Assembly: GCA_963725175.1 (NCBI GenBank)
Contig: CAVRXH010000006.1
Location: 2,480,001 to 2,544,000 of the forward strand
Direction of reading: 5' to 3'
Length of the DNA stretch: 64,000 nt
Origin: DASUBV01 sp963725175
GTDB lineage: Bacteria > Actinomycetota > Actinomycetes > Streptosporangiales > Streptosporangiaceae
Part shown: positions 7,420 to 16,610 of the stretch, one piece after another
Numbering within the stretch: position 1 is the first letter of the stretch
Layout of the letters: each line of letters starts with the position of its first letter
Program-made: the position numbers and the translations under genes
Notes under the pieces: model-generated
What the model saw: the letters and a program-made list of their open reading frames with translations, nothing else
Database searches by the model: none
Told to the model about the DNA's origin: nothing

Positions 7420-8701
7420 CGGCCCCGGCGAGGACAGCGTGGGTAAGCGCGCAACGCAGCAGTCCCGCTCTTGCCGCCACGTTGTGGTCCTCGCCACCGG
7501 CGCCGCCGAGGTCCCGGATCCGCCAGGCGGCATCGCGCGGGCTTAGCCGGGCAGGCAGGCCGGGGGGCGGCTCCGGGTGGACCATAACGCGGCCGGTGAC
7601 GCGGCCTTCGCGCAGCGCGGCGAAGGACCGGACCCGGTCCGCGCAGGTACCCAGGATGCTCCACCCCCCGGCTTCCGGGTCGGGCCGGTACCCGGTGCCG
7701 GGACGGTCCGGCACCCGTACCTGGCCGCCGGCACCCAGCTCCGCGCCGGCGCCGGTATCGACGGCGAGCAGGTCGAGGATGTCCACGTCGAGATAGTCGG
7801 CCAGGCCGCCCAGGTGCGCGGTGGCCGACACTGACGCGGCGGATTCCATCACGCAGCCGACCATGATGATCAGGCCGCGCTGGCGGGCTTGTCGCAGGAT
7901 CGCCAGCGCGGGGGTGATCCCGCCGACTTTCATCGGCTTCACGTTGATGCCGTGGAAGGCCCGCGCGCAGGGCTCAAGGTCCTCCGGGCCGGCCATGCTC
8001 TCGTCCGCGATCACCGGAAACGGGCTGACCGCTTTCAGCGCGACCGCCTCCGGCCAGCGATCGCGCGGGTACGGCTGCTCCAGCAGCCGGACTCCGAGGG
8101 CGTAAAGCGGCTCCAGGGCGGATCGCGTGCGGGACGGCTCCCAGGCACCGTTGCCGTCCACGTAGAACGGCGCGCTGGTGTGCTCGCGCAGCGCCCGGAG
8201 CGAGGACAAGTCGCCGGGGTCTGCCATCTTGACCTTGTAGGCCGGCCAGCCCGGCCGCTCACGCAGCTTCGCGACCATGACGGGCACGCTGTCGATGCCC
8301 AGGCTGAAGCTGCTGCGTAACCCCGCGGGACGGCTCAGCCCGAGCGACTGCCACAGCGGTGCGCCCAGCAGCCGGGCGTGCAGGTCGTGCAGGGCCGTGT
8401 CCAGCGCCGCTAGCAGGAACGGCGATCCCGGCAGGAGAGCGGACAGGGTCCGCCATGTCGCCGCCGGGTCATCGCGCGGGTCAACGACGGCGAGCCGCGG
8501 GGCGGCCAGGCGCAGGTCCGCGTGCAGTTGCGGCAGGCTAGACCGGCAGCTGGCCGCCATGAACGCCGCGGCCTCCCCGAAACCGGACACCCCGTCGTGC
8601 GTCGCCTCCACCACGAGCCCCCGCTGCGCGGATATCTCATTCCGGGCCGTGCGCCAGATATGACGCTGGCTCAGCCGCACCTCGTGCACCGTCAGCCGCA
8701 C
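7400..8701 (-). CDS. Enolase-superfamily enzyme, dipeptide epimerase/muconate-lactonizing-like
   Basis: A 433-residue two-domain enolase-superfamily protein. The MLE-subgroup KxK motif (YKVK) near residue 157 gives the catalytic base. Metal ligands appear as VDGNGAW, EQP and ADES, and the second basic site as NVKPMKVGG. GCVMESAASVSATAHL follows, as in L-Ala-D/L-Glu-type dipeptide epimerases. About 70 extra C-terminal residues follow the usual end of the fold. The start is GTG with GGGGGAG upstream. It converges on, and overlaps by 20 bp, the FAH gene. A sugar-acid dehydratase role is possible but the KxK motif favours epimerase/cycloisomerase chemistry. Confidence 0.75.
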   Translation of the reverse strand: MRLTVHEVRLSQRHIWRTARNEISAQRGLVVEATHDGVSGFGEAAAFMAASCRSSLPQLHADLRLAAPRLAVVDPRDDPAATWRTLSALLPGSPFLLAALDTALHDLHARLLGAPLWQSLGLSRPAGLRSSFSLGIDSVPVMVAKLRERPGWPAYKVKMADPGDLSSLRALREHTSAPFYVDGNGAWEPSRTRSALEPLYALGVRLLEQPYPRDRWPEAVALKAVSPFPVIADESMAGPEDLEPCARAFHGINVKPMKVGGITPALAILRQARQRGLIIMVGCVMESAASVSATAHLGGLADYLDVDILDLLAVDTGAGAELGAGGQVRVPDRPGTGYRPDPEAGGWSILGTCADRVRSFAALREGRVTGRVMVHPEPPPGLPARLSPRDAAWRIRDLGGAGGEDHNVAARAGLLRCALTHAVLAGAVRVRCQ

Positions 8702-8885
8702 CGGACTGCTCCCCCAGAAAGCACATGGACGCGTTTATACGGTCAAAATGTTCACGCTCATAGCTGCCTTTGCCCCATGGATATCTAACCGCACGGCTCA
8801 GTTCGGCACGGCCCATCCTGGACTAATTTGCTGCGGAATTGCGTCCGCGCAATGGCGCTATTCTGGTCGCCGCGAGGGCCGGCGG

Positions 8886-11366
8886 CTATCCGCCCAGGGA
8901 CGTGCCGTAACTGTTCAGGATGGTCTCGGCGATAGACCCGCCGGCCGAGTCGGCGGCGCTGACGCGGAGCGTGATGCCCGCACCCGCCGGCGCGGTGAAG
9001 CCCAGCAGGTAGCGGTCGCCGCCCTCGGCGGTGACCGTGGCAGGCTGCCAGATCAGCCCGCTGTCGTAGGACACCCGCGCGGTCACGCCGGTGACCCGCG
9101 CGTGCCCGCCGAGCTGGATGTGCCCGACGGTCAGGCCGATGGCCTGGGTGCCGGGCGGCGTCAGGCCATCGAGCGCCATTCCCCGGACGCGGTAGTTCAG
9201 GGTCATCAAGGGCTGTATCGCGCAACGACGGCCGGCGCTGGCCGGCTCGCACTGCCAGCCGGGCGGCACCTCGGCTCCAGCCGCGGGCGGCGCCGACCTC
9301 CAGGTCCAGGTTGTCTGGCTGCCGGGCGACAGCGGGTACTGCGAGCCCCACCGGCCGGCGGTCAGCCGCAGCGAGATCACCGCCGGGGTCGCGGTCACCT
9401 TGATCGCGGGGATGCCGTTGACCGGATTGCCGTGGGCGATCCGCCGGCCGTTCTCGGTGACGGCGTAGCTCCCGGTGATCCGGAATCCCTGCTCGCTGCC
9501 GAAGTAGCCGTCCCCGACGTGCCCTGGCGTGTTGTCGCTGAACGGGACGGGGCTGAGCAGCAGGTCGTTCCGGTAGCGGAACGCGCTCGGCCACTGTGGC
9601 AGCAGCCGCGCCAGGCTGCCCGTCAGCGGCTGCTCGACCTGCTGCGGATGCAGCGGGTACTGATTCCAGTTCATGGTGACCTGATGGCCGGCCGGCAGGG
9701 TGAAGTAGTAGTACGTCTGCCCGCCGTCGCCGGTGTCGGGGAACTCGTCATATCCGCTCAGCCAGGCGATCTTCGAGCCGCCCGTCATGTACTGGATCTG
9801 CCGGCCCGGCATCGGCACCGGGAGCGGCACGCCGAGCAGCACCGCGAACTGCGGGCCGTACCCGCCCCAGGTCAGCGTGCCGCCCGTCGAGTGCACGTCC
9901 TGGTAATACCGCTCCGTGACGGTGGCCAGGCTGGCCGGGGCGACAATTCGCGACTGCGCCGGGATGACGCCGGACGGCCCCGCGTAGGCGAGGTTATAGA
10001 CGTAGGGCGTGCCCTTCCGGCCTGCCGGGGAACTGAGGGTCAGTGCGGTGTAGGTGCGCAGCGAGCCGGTCGCTGGCCGGCGAGACTCGGGGTTCACCCA
10101 GAGCGTGTCACCGCCCGCCACCACGTAGACCTCCACGTAATCCTGTCGAGCCGCCGTGGTGCGATCGATGGTGAGGACCGCGCCTTGCTGGACCGAGGGG
10201 CGCGGGGTGGCCGCGCCGACCTCGCTGCTGGCCCGCGCCGCCGCGACGTGCACCCGGTTATGGGCGTCCCGCACGGCGAACTGGGGAAGCACCACCGCGC
10301 GAATTGCGGCGGTGCCGCCGTGGTGCACGGCGACGAACGTGGCCACCGCCCAGTAATGGCCGGCCGGCACGCTGAACTTCGTGCTCCCCCGGTAAAAGAC
10401 GTTGGTAGAGCCGAGGCCGTCGAACCGGTTCAGGTTGTCGACATTGATCACGTCAACCGTGTCGCCGGTGTCCGGCTTACCTTCGCGGTTCGTAGCGGTC
10501 ACCGTCAGCGTCCGCATCGCGAAGCCGGGCCGGGAGCCGCCGCCGCGGCCCTGGCTCCCCCGGCCGGCGCCGCTGACCGGCCCGGCCGGCCCGGCCGCCC
10601 CGGTCGCCCCGGCCAGCGATATCGCCAGGTCATCGCCGAACATGCCGTCGGTGCCGTAGCTCGCCCGACGGTGATCGGCCAGGTACTGCCTGGCCAGCGC
10701 GGCGCCGAACCGGAGCGCGGCGGCCGCGGTGAGGTAACCGGCCGCGGACCCGGCTGCCGACCGGGTGATCACCACGCCGGGCAGCGCGGGGCGGTGCCCG
10801 GCGAACCGGAGCAGCACCGGCAGCCGGCCGCCGGTCTCGGCCCGCCGCAGCGCGGCCAGGTCGAACAGGCTCGGGCTGAGCCCCCGGCCCAGGTAGGGCA
10901 GCGCGTCCGCCGGGATGTCATACCGGCTGCCGCCAAACCGCAGGCTGGTCACCGCGCCGGTGCTCAGCGCGGTCGAGGCCGACAGCGGGCCGGCCGGCGG
11001 CAGCAGCACGCTGGCCGCGCCGTCCGGCCCCTGGCGCGATGCGACCCGGTCGCCATTGGGCAGGATCACGGGCGCTTCCGGACGTGTTGCGCTGGCCCGG
11101 CCCGTGCTGGCCTGCACCGTGCTGGCCTGCACCGTGCTGGCCTGCACCGTGCTGGCCTGCACCGTGCTGGCCTGCACCGTGCTGGCCTGCCCCGCGATCG
11201 GCGAGGCGGCAGCGCGCGCCGCTCCCGGAGCGAGCAGTGCCGGGCCGACCGCCAGCAACGACAGTGCGGCCACCGCGACGACGGCCGGGCGGGTGGCGCG
11301 GGCTAACCTCCGCTGGCGCGGAACTGGCTGGCCGGCCCTGGTCTTGGCTGGCGGCTGACGGCGCAT
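8886..11366 (-). CDS. Large secreted protein of unknown function with ASTVQ tandem repeat
   Basis: An 826-residue protein with a long twin-basic N-terminus and a signal peptide (hydrophobic core AVVAVAALSLLAVGPALL, cleavage near residue 53). A five-residue repeat (ASTVQ x5, then ASTGR) follows, then LPNGDRVASR and LRFGGSRYDIPADALPYL. These resemble the prodomain-like N-terminal region found in some actinobacterial subtilases, and later beta-rich stretches resemble their C-terminal modules. No Ser/His/Asp protease core is visible, so peptidase activity is not supported. ATG at 11364-11366 has a GGGGGAGG site. It stands alone on its strand, divergent from the Vgb-like gene. Confidence 0.7.
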   Translation of the reverse strand: MRRQPPAKTRAGQPVPRQRRLARATRPAVVAVAALSLLAVGPALLAPGAARAAASPIAGQASTVQASTVQASTVQASTVQASTVQASTGRASATRPEAPVILPNGDRVASRQGPDGAASVLLPPAGPLSASTALSTGAVTSLRFGGSRYDIPADALPYLGRGLSPSLFDLAALRRAETGGRLPVLLRFAGHRPALPGVVITRSAAGSAAGYLTAAAALRFGAALARQYLADHRRASYGTDGMFGDDLAISLAGATGAAGPAGPVSGAGRGSQGRGGGSRPGFAMRTLTVTATNREGKPDTGDTVDVINVDNLNRFDGLGSTNVFYRGSTKFSVPAGHYWAVATFVAVHHGGTAAIRAVVLPQFAVRDAHNRVHVAAARASSEVGAATPRPSVQQGAVLTIDRTTAARQDYVEVYVVAGGDTLWVNPESRRPATGSLRTYTALTLSSPAGRKGTPYVYNLAYAGPSGVIPAQSRIVAPASLATVTERYYQDVHSTGGTLTWGGYGPQFAVLLGVPLPVPMPGRQIQYMTGGSKIAWLSGYDEFPDTGDGGQTYYYFTLPAGHQVTMNWNQYPLHPQQVEQPLTGSLARLLPQWPSAFRYRNDLLLSPVPFSDNTPGHVGDGYFGSEQGFRITGSYAVTENGRRIAHGNPVNGIPAIKVTATPAVISLRLTAGRWGSQYPLSPGSQTTWTWRSAPPAAGAEVPPGWQCEPASAGRRCAIQPLMTLNYRVRGMALDGLTPPGTQAIGLTVGHIQLGGHARVTGVTARVSYDSGLIWQPATVTAEGGDRYLLGFTAPAGAGITLRVSAADSAGGSIAETILNSYGTSLGG
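11104..11193. repeat. 15-bp tandem repeat (six units)
   Basis: Five exact copies of a 15-bp unit (gtgctggcctgcacc) plus a sixth with one change, in frame inside the secreted protein gene on the minus strand. They encode ASTVQ repeats just after the signal peptide. A repeat this perfect is prone to slippage, and length variation would change a surface linker by five residues per unit. Confidence 0.95.
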
Positions 11367-11454
11367 GCGGCCTCCCCCGTTAACGTGAGCCTAGTCCAGT
11401 AACTGCCCATGAGTTACCCTCCGCTATAGGGAGTTCAACAGGGGTGGGGATCAT

Positions 11455-13926
11455 ATGCGAGTTGTGCAGGGAATAATTCTGGCCATCGGCTTAGCCATAC
11501 CGGCTGCGCTATCTGCCGCAGGGCCGGCCGCGGCGCAGGATCAGCCGACCATTACCGAGTTCCCGACTCCTGTCTCCGGCAATAGCGCGGGCGTCGGACC
11601 TTACGGGATAACGAGCGGACCGGACGGCAACCTCTGGTACACCGGCTGGAACGACAACAGCATCGGGCGGATTACTCCATCCGGGGGCGCCACCGAGTTC
11701 CCGCTGCCGTCCGGCGACGGCGAGCCCGCCGACATCACCAGTGGGCCGGACGGCAACCTCTGGTTCACCCAGGACGAGGGCAATCAGATCGGTCGGATTA
11801 CGCCGTCCGGCGTCATCACCGAGTTCACGATCCCCACGCCCGGCAGCGATCCGGTCGGCATCACAGCCGGACCGGACGGAAATCTCTGGTTCACCGAAGA
11901 ACTCGGCAACAACATCGGGCGGATCACCCCGTCGGGCACCATTACCGAGTTCCCGCTGCCGGCCGGGAACGGCTCCCCGTTCATCATCACGGCCGGACCG
12001 GACGGCAACCTGTGGTTCACCGAGAACACGGACATCGGCGAGATCACGACGGCCGGCGTCATCAGCGAGTATCCGATTCCGAACGTCGGCGGCAACATCG
12101 GCCCCTACGGAAGCGAGCCTATTGGGATAACGGCCGGCCCGGACGGTAATATCTGGTTTACCGAATACTACGGGAGCTACCTCGGCCAGCTGAACCCGAG
12201 AACCGGCGTTATCACCCAGTTCGCGCTCCCGCAATATGCTTACCCGCTGCGAATTACCGGCGGTCCCGATGGGAACCTGTGGTTCACCACGGCGAGCAGC
12301 AGGTACATCGGCCAGATGACACCCGCTGGCGTCCTGACCGAGATCCCGGTTCCCTCGATCGAAGGCGAGGACACCGGGATCACGACCGGCCCCGACGGGA
12401 ACATCTGGTTCGCCGAGTACGGCAACAACCTGATCGGGCGGGTCAACCTGGCGGGCCCAGCGGCCACCGCCCCGGACGCGCCAGCGTCGGTCAGCGCACA
12501 GGACGCGGGGCCGGGAGCCGCAACCGTGTCCTGGTCGCCGCCGCCCTCGGATGGCGGATCGCCCGTCACCTCCTACACGGTGACGGCGGCCGACGCCACC
12601 ACCCCGGCGAACGGGGGCCAGACGGTGACCGGGGGCACCAGCCCGCTGACCATGACCGGCCTGACGCCCGGCGATTCCTACAGCTTCACCGTGACCGCCA
12701 CCAATGCCATCGGCACCTCCGTGGCATCGGCGCCCTCCAACGTCGCGACGATCGGCCAAGCGCCGAGCATTACCAGCGCCGCGTCCGCGTCTACCGGGAT
12801 GCTCACGCCGTTCAGCTTCACGGTGACCAGTACCGCGGTGCCGACGGCCGCCCTGACGGAGAGCGGCGCCCTGCCCCAGGGGATCACCTTCACCGACAAC
12901 GGCGACGGAACGGCGACGCTCGCCGGGACCGCTTCCGCCGGGACCGCCGGCAGCTATCCGCTCACCATCACCGCGGACGACGGCGACGGCAGCCCGGCTA
13001 CCCAGGCCTTTACGCTCACGGTCAGCACCGCCACCTCACCGCCCGCCATTACCAGCGCGGCCGCCGATACCGCGACCTTCGGCGTCCCGTTCAGCTACAC
13101 CGTCACCACCACTGGCTACCCGGCGCCCAAGCTCACCAAGGCCGACGCCCTGCCCTCGGGCGTGACCTTCACCGACAACGGGAACGGCACCGCCAACATC
13201 GCCGGGACCCCGGCGGGCTCCGCGACCGGCGCTTACCCCCTGACCCTGACCGCGAAGAGCACCGCGGGCACCGCCACCCAATCCTTCACCCTGACCATCA
13301 CCAAGGCACCGGTGATCAAGAAGGTCCCGACCACCACCGCCAGCGTGGGTGCCGCGCTGAGCCTCACCATCACCGCCAGCGGTACCCTCACGCCCGCCCT
13401 GACCGAGTCCGGCAGCCTGCCGGATGGCGTCACCTTCACCGACAACGGGAACGGGACCGCCACGCTCGCCGGCACCCCGGCCGCCGGCACCGGCGGGAGC
13501 TATCCGGTCACGATCACCGCCGCCAACCAGCTCGGCAGCAGCAGCCAGACCTTCGCCCTCAACGTCGATCAGCCGCCCGCCATCACCAGCCAGGCCAGCG
13601 CCACCGCGACGGCCGGCTCGGCGTTCAGCTTCTCCGTCACCACGACCGGTTATCCCGCGCCTCGGCTAACCAAGGCGGGCACGCTGCCGGCCGGCATCAC
13701 CTTCAAGGCGGCCACCGGCACCTGCTCCGGAACAGCCAAGGCAGGCACGGAGGGCACCTACTCCATCGCCATCACCGCGGCCAACAGCTCCAGCACGGTC
13801 ACCCAGAATTTCACCCTGACCGTCACGAGCAGCCCGGCGCAGGGTCCCATGATCCGGCTCCCGCACGCTGGCCGCCGTCCCGCTCCGCGTCCGGTTAGCG
13901 GGTCGGACGTCCGCATCGTGGAATGA
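11455..13926 (+). CDS. Secreted virginiamycin B lyase-like propeller with Fn3 and Ig-like repeats
   Basis: An 823-residue exported protein. The signal peptide (about residues 1-27) ends in AAGPAAAQ. Residues 30-335 contain about seven to eight Vgb-type blades with the repeat GITxGPDGNLWFTE...IGRITPSG, forming a beta-propeller. A fibronectin type III domain follows (about 341-435). Four Ig-like modules complete the protein (about 440-800), each with the pattern LPxGVTFTDNGNGTAxLAGTP. Vgb lyases linearise streptogramins, but this architecture is more typical of extracellular binding proteins and the catalytic residues were not verified. ATG 11455 follows a GGGGTGGGG stretch. Confidence 0.8.
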   Translation: MRVVQGIILAIGLAIPAALSAAGPAAAQDQPTITEFPTPVSGNSAGVGPYGITSGPDGNLWYTGWNDNSIGRITPSGGATEFPLPSGDGEPADITSGPDGNLWFTQDEGNQIGRITPSGVITEFTIPTPGSDPVGITAGPDGNLWFTEELGNNIGRITPSGTITEFPLPAGNGSPFIITAGPDGNLWFTENTDIGEITTAGVISEYPIPNVGGNIGPYGSEPIGITAGPDGNIWFTEYYGSYLGQLNPRTGVITQFALPQYAYPLRITGGPDGNLWFTTASSRYIGQMTPAGVLTEIPVPSIEGEDTGITTGPDGNIWFAEYGNNLIGRVNLAGPAATAPDAPASVSAQDAGPGAATVSWSPPPSDGGSPVTSYTVTAADATTPANGGQTVTGGTSPLTMTGLTPGDSYSFTVTATNAIGTSVASAPSNVATIGQAPSITSAASASTGMLTPFSFTVTSTAVPTAALTESGALPQGITFTDNGDGTATLAGTASAGTAGSYPLTITADDGDGSPATQAFTLTVSTATSPPAITSAAADTATFGVPFSYTVTTTGYPAPKLTKADALPSGVTFTDNGNGTANIAGTPAGSATGAYPLTLTAKSTAGTATQSFTLTITKAPVIKKVPTTTASVGAALSLTITASGTLTPALTESGSLPDGVTFTDNGNGTATLAGTPAAGTGGSYPVTITAANQLGSSSQTFALNVDQPPAITSQASATATAGSAFSFSVTTTGYPAPRLTKAGTLPAGITFKAATGTCSGTAKAGTEGTYSIAITAANSSSTVTQNFTLTVTSSPAQGPMIRLPHAGRRPAPRPVSGSDVRIVE

Positions 13927-13964
13927 CGGTTCCTGGCGGGGTGGCGCCTGGGTGCCGCCCGCCG

Positions 13965-16490
13965 CTAGTCGCTGTCGGCGGGCTGGTCCGCGCCGGGGTC
14001 CATCCGGGCCGCCGCTGCCCGGCCGCGCCGGGCGCCTTGCTGAAAGCTGGTGATCCTGCTGCCGGCCGCGTGGGCCGCGTCTGAGCTGACGGGGGCAGCC
14101 GTACGGGGGTGCTCGGCCTCGACCGCGTCGAAGATGGGCAGCGGACCGGGCAGCGGCGGCGGTGCCGGGGCCGCCACGGGCGCGTTCAGGATGAGCGGAA
14201 GGTCATCGGAGGCTAAGGCTTCCGGTCCGCCGACGCTCTCGCCGCCGCCTTCGCTGCGGTCATCAGCACTGCGGTCATCAGCTCTGCCGTCGTCGGCGTG
14301 TTGCGGTCCGGAGTTGAACCGGGGCGGCAAAGATAGCGGATTCGCCGCCGCGGGTGCGGCACCGCTGCCCCGGCCGTAGTCGGCCCCGAGCGCTCCTGAC
14401 CGGCCGCCGGGACTGTCGCCTAGCGAGATCGCCTCGGTCGGGATGAGCACCTCGGCGCAGGTACCGCCGTCCGGCGGCTGCGTCAGCACCACGCTGATGC
14501 CATGCCGCGCCGCCAGGTGCGAGACCGCGAACAGGCCCAGATGCTGGGCGACCGCCTCGTCGGCGACGACCGGATGGGCTAGCTGCCAGTTGAGCCATCT
14601 CAGCTGAGCCGCGGGCACGCCCTCACCGGCGTCGGTGATCTTTATCAGCGTCTCGCCGTCCGGTTCCCGGTACCCGGACACCACGACCCGGGTCGCCTCC
14701 GGCGAGAAGTTGGCGGCGTTCTCCAGCAGCTCGGCAAGCAGGTGCACGGTGTCGACCGCGGCGTCGCCGGTGACCAGGACGCCGGACTGGACGTCGAGGT
14801 CGATCCGGTCGTAACGCTCGATCTCCGAGGCGGCGGCCCGCAGCACATCCACCAGGGCGACCGGCTCGGTCCACCGCCGAGGTGTCTCGTGGCCGGCCAG
14901 GACGAGCGCGGTGTCGGAGTGCCGCCGCATCTGGGTAGCGAGGTTGTCCGCCTCGAACAGCCGGGCCAGCCGCTCCGGGTCGTCCTCATGGAACTCGATG
15001 CTGTCGATCAGCCCGAGCAGCCGGTCATGCAGGGCATGGCTGCGCCGGAAGTAGCTGGCGACCACGACGCTGGCGCCGTCGCGCAGGCGGGCCTCCTCCG
15101 CGGCGAGCCACACCGCTTCCTGGCGCAGCCGGTCGAGCGCGCGGGCGACCTGGCCGATCTCGTCACCGGACGAGACGTCGAAGGGCAGCTCGGGAATGAC
15201 GCGACCGGAATTCGGGCCGCCGGCCAGCGCCCGGACCTTGGCCGGGCTCAGCGAGTGGGCGGCGTCCAGGGCCGCGGCTTCCAGCCGGCGCAGCGGGCCC
15301 ACGACGGACCTGCCGATGATCCAGGCGATCAGCAGGGCCAGGAGCAGCCCGGCCAGCGCGATGCCGCCGGTGACCATCACCGACCTAGCCGCGGCCCGCT
15401 GCCGGGCCTGGGCATCGGCCGCTATCCACCCGGCGAGCTGCTGCTCGGCGTGGCGCATCCAGCCGATCGTGTAGGAGGTCCCCGCCTGCCACCTGCGGCT
15501 GGCCAGGGCCCCCAGGGCAAGCGGGCCATCCCCTGCGGTCATGGCGCGCTGTTCGACCGCCGTGGCCTGCCGGGCCTGCGGCCCGGTCAGCGTCTTGGCC
15601 AGCGCCCAGCTCTCCTCGGCGGTGGCCGAGCCGCGGAACGCCGCGAGATCGCTGGCCTGCTGGGCCTGTGCGATGGCGAGCGCCGTGGACTCCCCTGGCC
15701 CGAGGCTGCCCTCGGCCAGCGCCGCGCCAAGTACGGCCTGCTGCTGCGACACCTGCTCCTTGAGACTGGACAGCGCGGCGAGCGCGCGCACGCTGGTGAT
15801 CAGGGCAGGGTCGGCGCTCTGGTCGGCGATGGCGTCGATGGCCGGGAACAGTCCCGTTATCGCGGCGTCGTACCCGTCGGCCAGGTCCAGCGCGGAGGCG
15901 CGGCTTCCCGTCGTGTCCCGGCGCAGGCCAGGCAGCGCGGCGATGCTGCCCAGGGCCGTGGCCACGCTGCCGCGCGTCCGGGCCAGCGGGTGCGCGCTGT
16001 CGATCCGGCGCGCCTGCTGGCGCACCCGGACCGCCCAGCCATTCGTGCCCGCGTACTGCCGGCGCAGCGCGGCGAGACCCGTGGCCGGAGAGCCGTCGGC
16101 GACGAACGTGACAGCGCCGGCCCGCTCGTCTTCCAGCGCCTGAGCTAAACCGGTGACCTGCTGGCCCAGTACCGCAAGCCGGCTGACCTGGGCGTCCGTC
16201 GCGGCGTTGCTGGTATCGCTGGCCACCCGCAGCCCGGCGAATGCCAGTCCCAGCGCCGTGGGAATCGCGACCAGGAGAATCAGCCGGCTGGCGACCCGCC
16301 AGTGGCGCAGGGCCAGCACCGACCCGGTGCCGTGCCGGGTCGCCGCCAGATCGGACAGGTCCAGCGGATCGGCCCCGTCCACCGCCTCCGGCAGGGGTGC
16401 ATCGGCCGGTGCGGGCCGCCGCGGGCGTCCTCGCTGGTCCCGGAAGCTGGTGAGAAGCAAGAGGTGGGTTCTCCAGTTCACCGGCGGCAT
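13965..16490 (-). CDS. Sensor histidine kinase with nitrate/nitrite-sensing-type extracellular domain (CvnA-like, orphan)
   Basis: An 841-residue membrane kinase. A cytoplasmic N-terminus is followed by TM1 (about 69-90), a helical extracellular NIT-type sensing domain (about 95-350), TM2 (about 370-392), HAMP (393-450) and a dimerisation/phosphoacceptor region. The ATPase domain has an N-box LLAELLENAANFSPE (about 576) and G-box DAGEGVP. A ~150-residue Pro/Ala-rich tail follows. The segment LARLFEADNLATQMRRHSD matches the kinases of actinobacterial conservons. Partner genes of a conservon (roadblock, DUF742, small GTPase) and a response regulator are absent nearby. No close ribosome site is seen before ATG 16490, so a slightly downstream GTG start is possible. 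Confidence 0.82.
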   Translation of the reverse strand: MPPVNWRTHLLLLTSFRDQRGRPRRPAPADAPLPEAVDGADPLDLSDLAATRHGTGSVLALRHWRVASRLILLVAIPTALGLAFAGLRVASDTSNAATDAQVSRLAVLGQQVTGLAQALEDERAGAVTFVADGSPATGLAALRRQYAGTNGWAVRVRQQARRIDSAHPLARTRGSVATALGSIAALPGLRRDTTGSRASALDLADGYDAAITGLFPAIDAIADQSADPALITSVRALAALSSLKEQVSQQQAVLGAALAEGSLGPGESTALAIAQAQQASDLAAFRGSATAEESWALAKTLTGPQARQATAVEQRAMTAGDGPLALGALASRRWQAGTSYTIGWMRHAEQQLAGWIAADAQARQRAAARSVMVTGGIALAGLLLALLIAWIIGRSVVGPLRRLEAAALDAAHSLSPAKVRALAGGPNSGRVIPELPFDVSSGDEIGQVARALDRLRQEAVWLAAEEARLRDGASVVVASYFRRSHALHDRLLGLIDSIEFHEDDPERLARLFEADNLATQMRRHSDTALVLAGHETPRRWTEPVALVDVLRAAASEIERYDRIDLDVQSGVLVTGDAAVDTVHLLAELLENAANFSPEATRVVVSGYREPDGETLIKITDAGEGVPAAQLRWLNWQLAHPVVADEAVAQHLGLFAVSHLAARHGISVVLTQPPDGGTCAEVLIPTEAISLGDSPGGRSGALGADYGRGSGAAPAAANPLSLPPRFNSGPQHADDGRADDRSADDRSEGGGESVGGPEALASDDLPLILNAPVAAPAPPPLPGPLPIFDAVEAEHPRTAAPVSSDAAHAAGSRITSFQQGARRGRAAAARMDPGADQPADSD

Positions 16491-16610
16491 GGGCGCGAGC
16501 AGATGATTTTTCCTGCACCGCCCGTTCTAAAGACAATACCTCTGGGCCTGTGTGCTGAGATACTGGCTGGTTGGCTATGCTTCCCAGCCATCCGATGCCA
16601 GCCGGCGGCG

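Noticed and set aside
8820..8865. Imperfect inverted repeat around TTGCTGCGGA / TCCGCGCAA as a terminator or operator
   Set aside because: The arms mismatch and no gene layout requires a site there; left as uncertain background in a 184-bp gap.
10560..10620. Collagen-like Gly-Pro repeat or short tandem repeat in the secreted protein
   Set aside because: The stretch is only a brief Gly/Ala/Pro linker (GATGAAGPAGPVSGAGRG) with no sustained GXY periodicity.
8886..11366. Secreted subtilisin-like protease
   Set aside because: N-terminal and C-terminal regions resemble modules of large subtilases, but no Asp/His/Ser catalytic blocks were found in the 826 residues.
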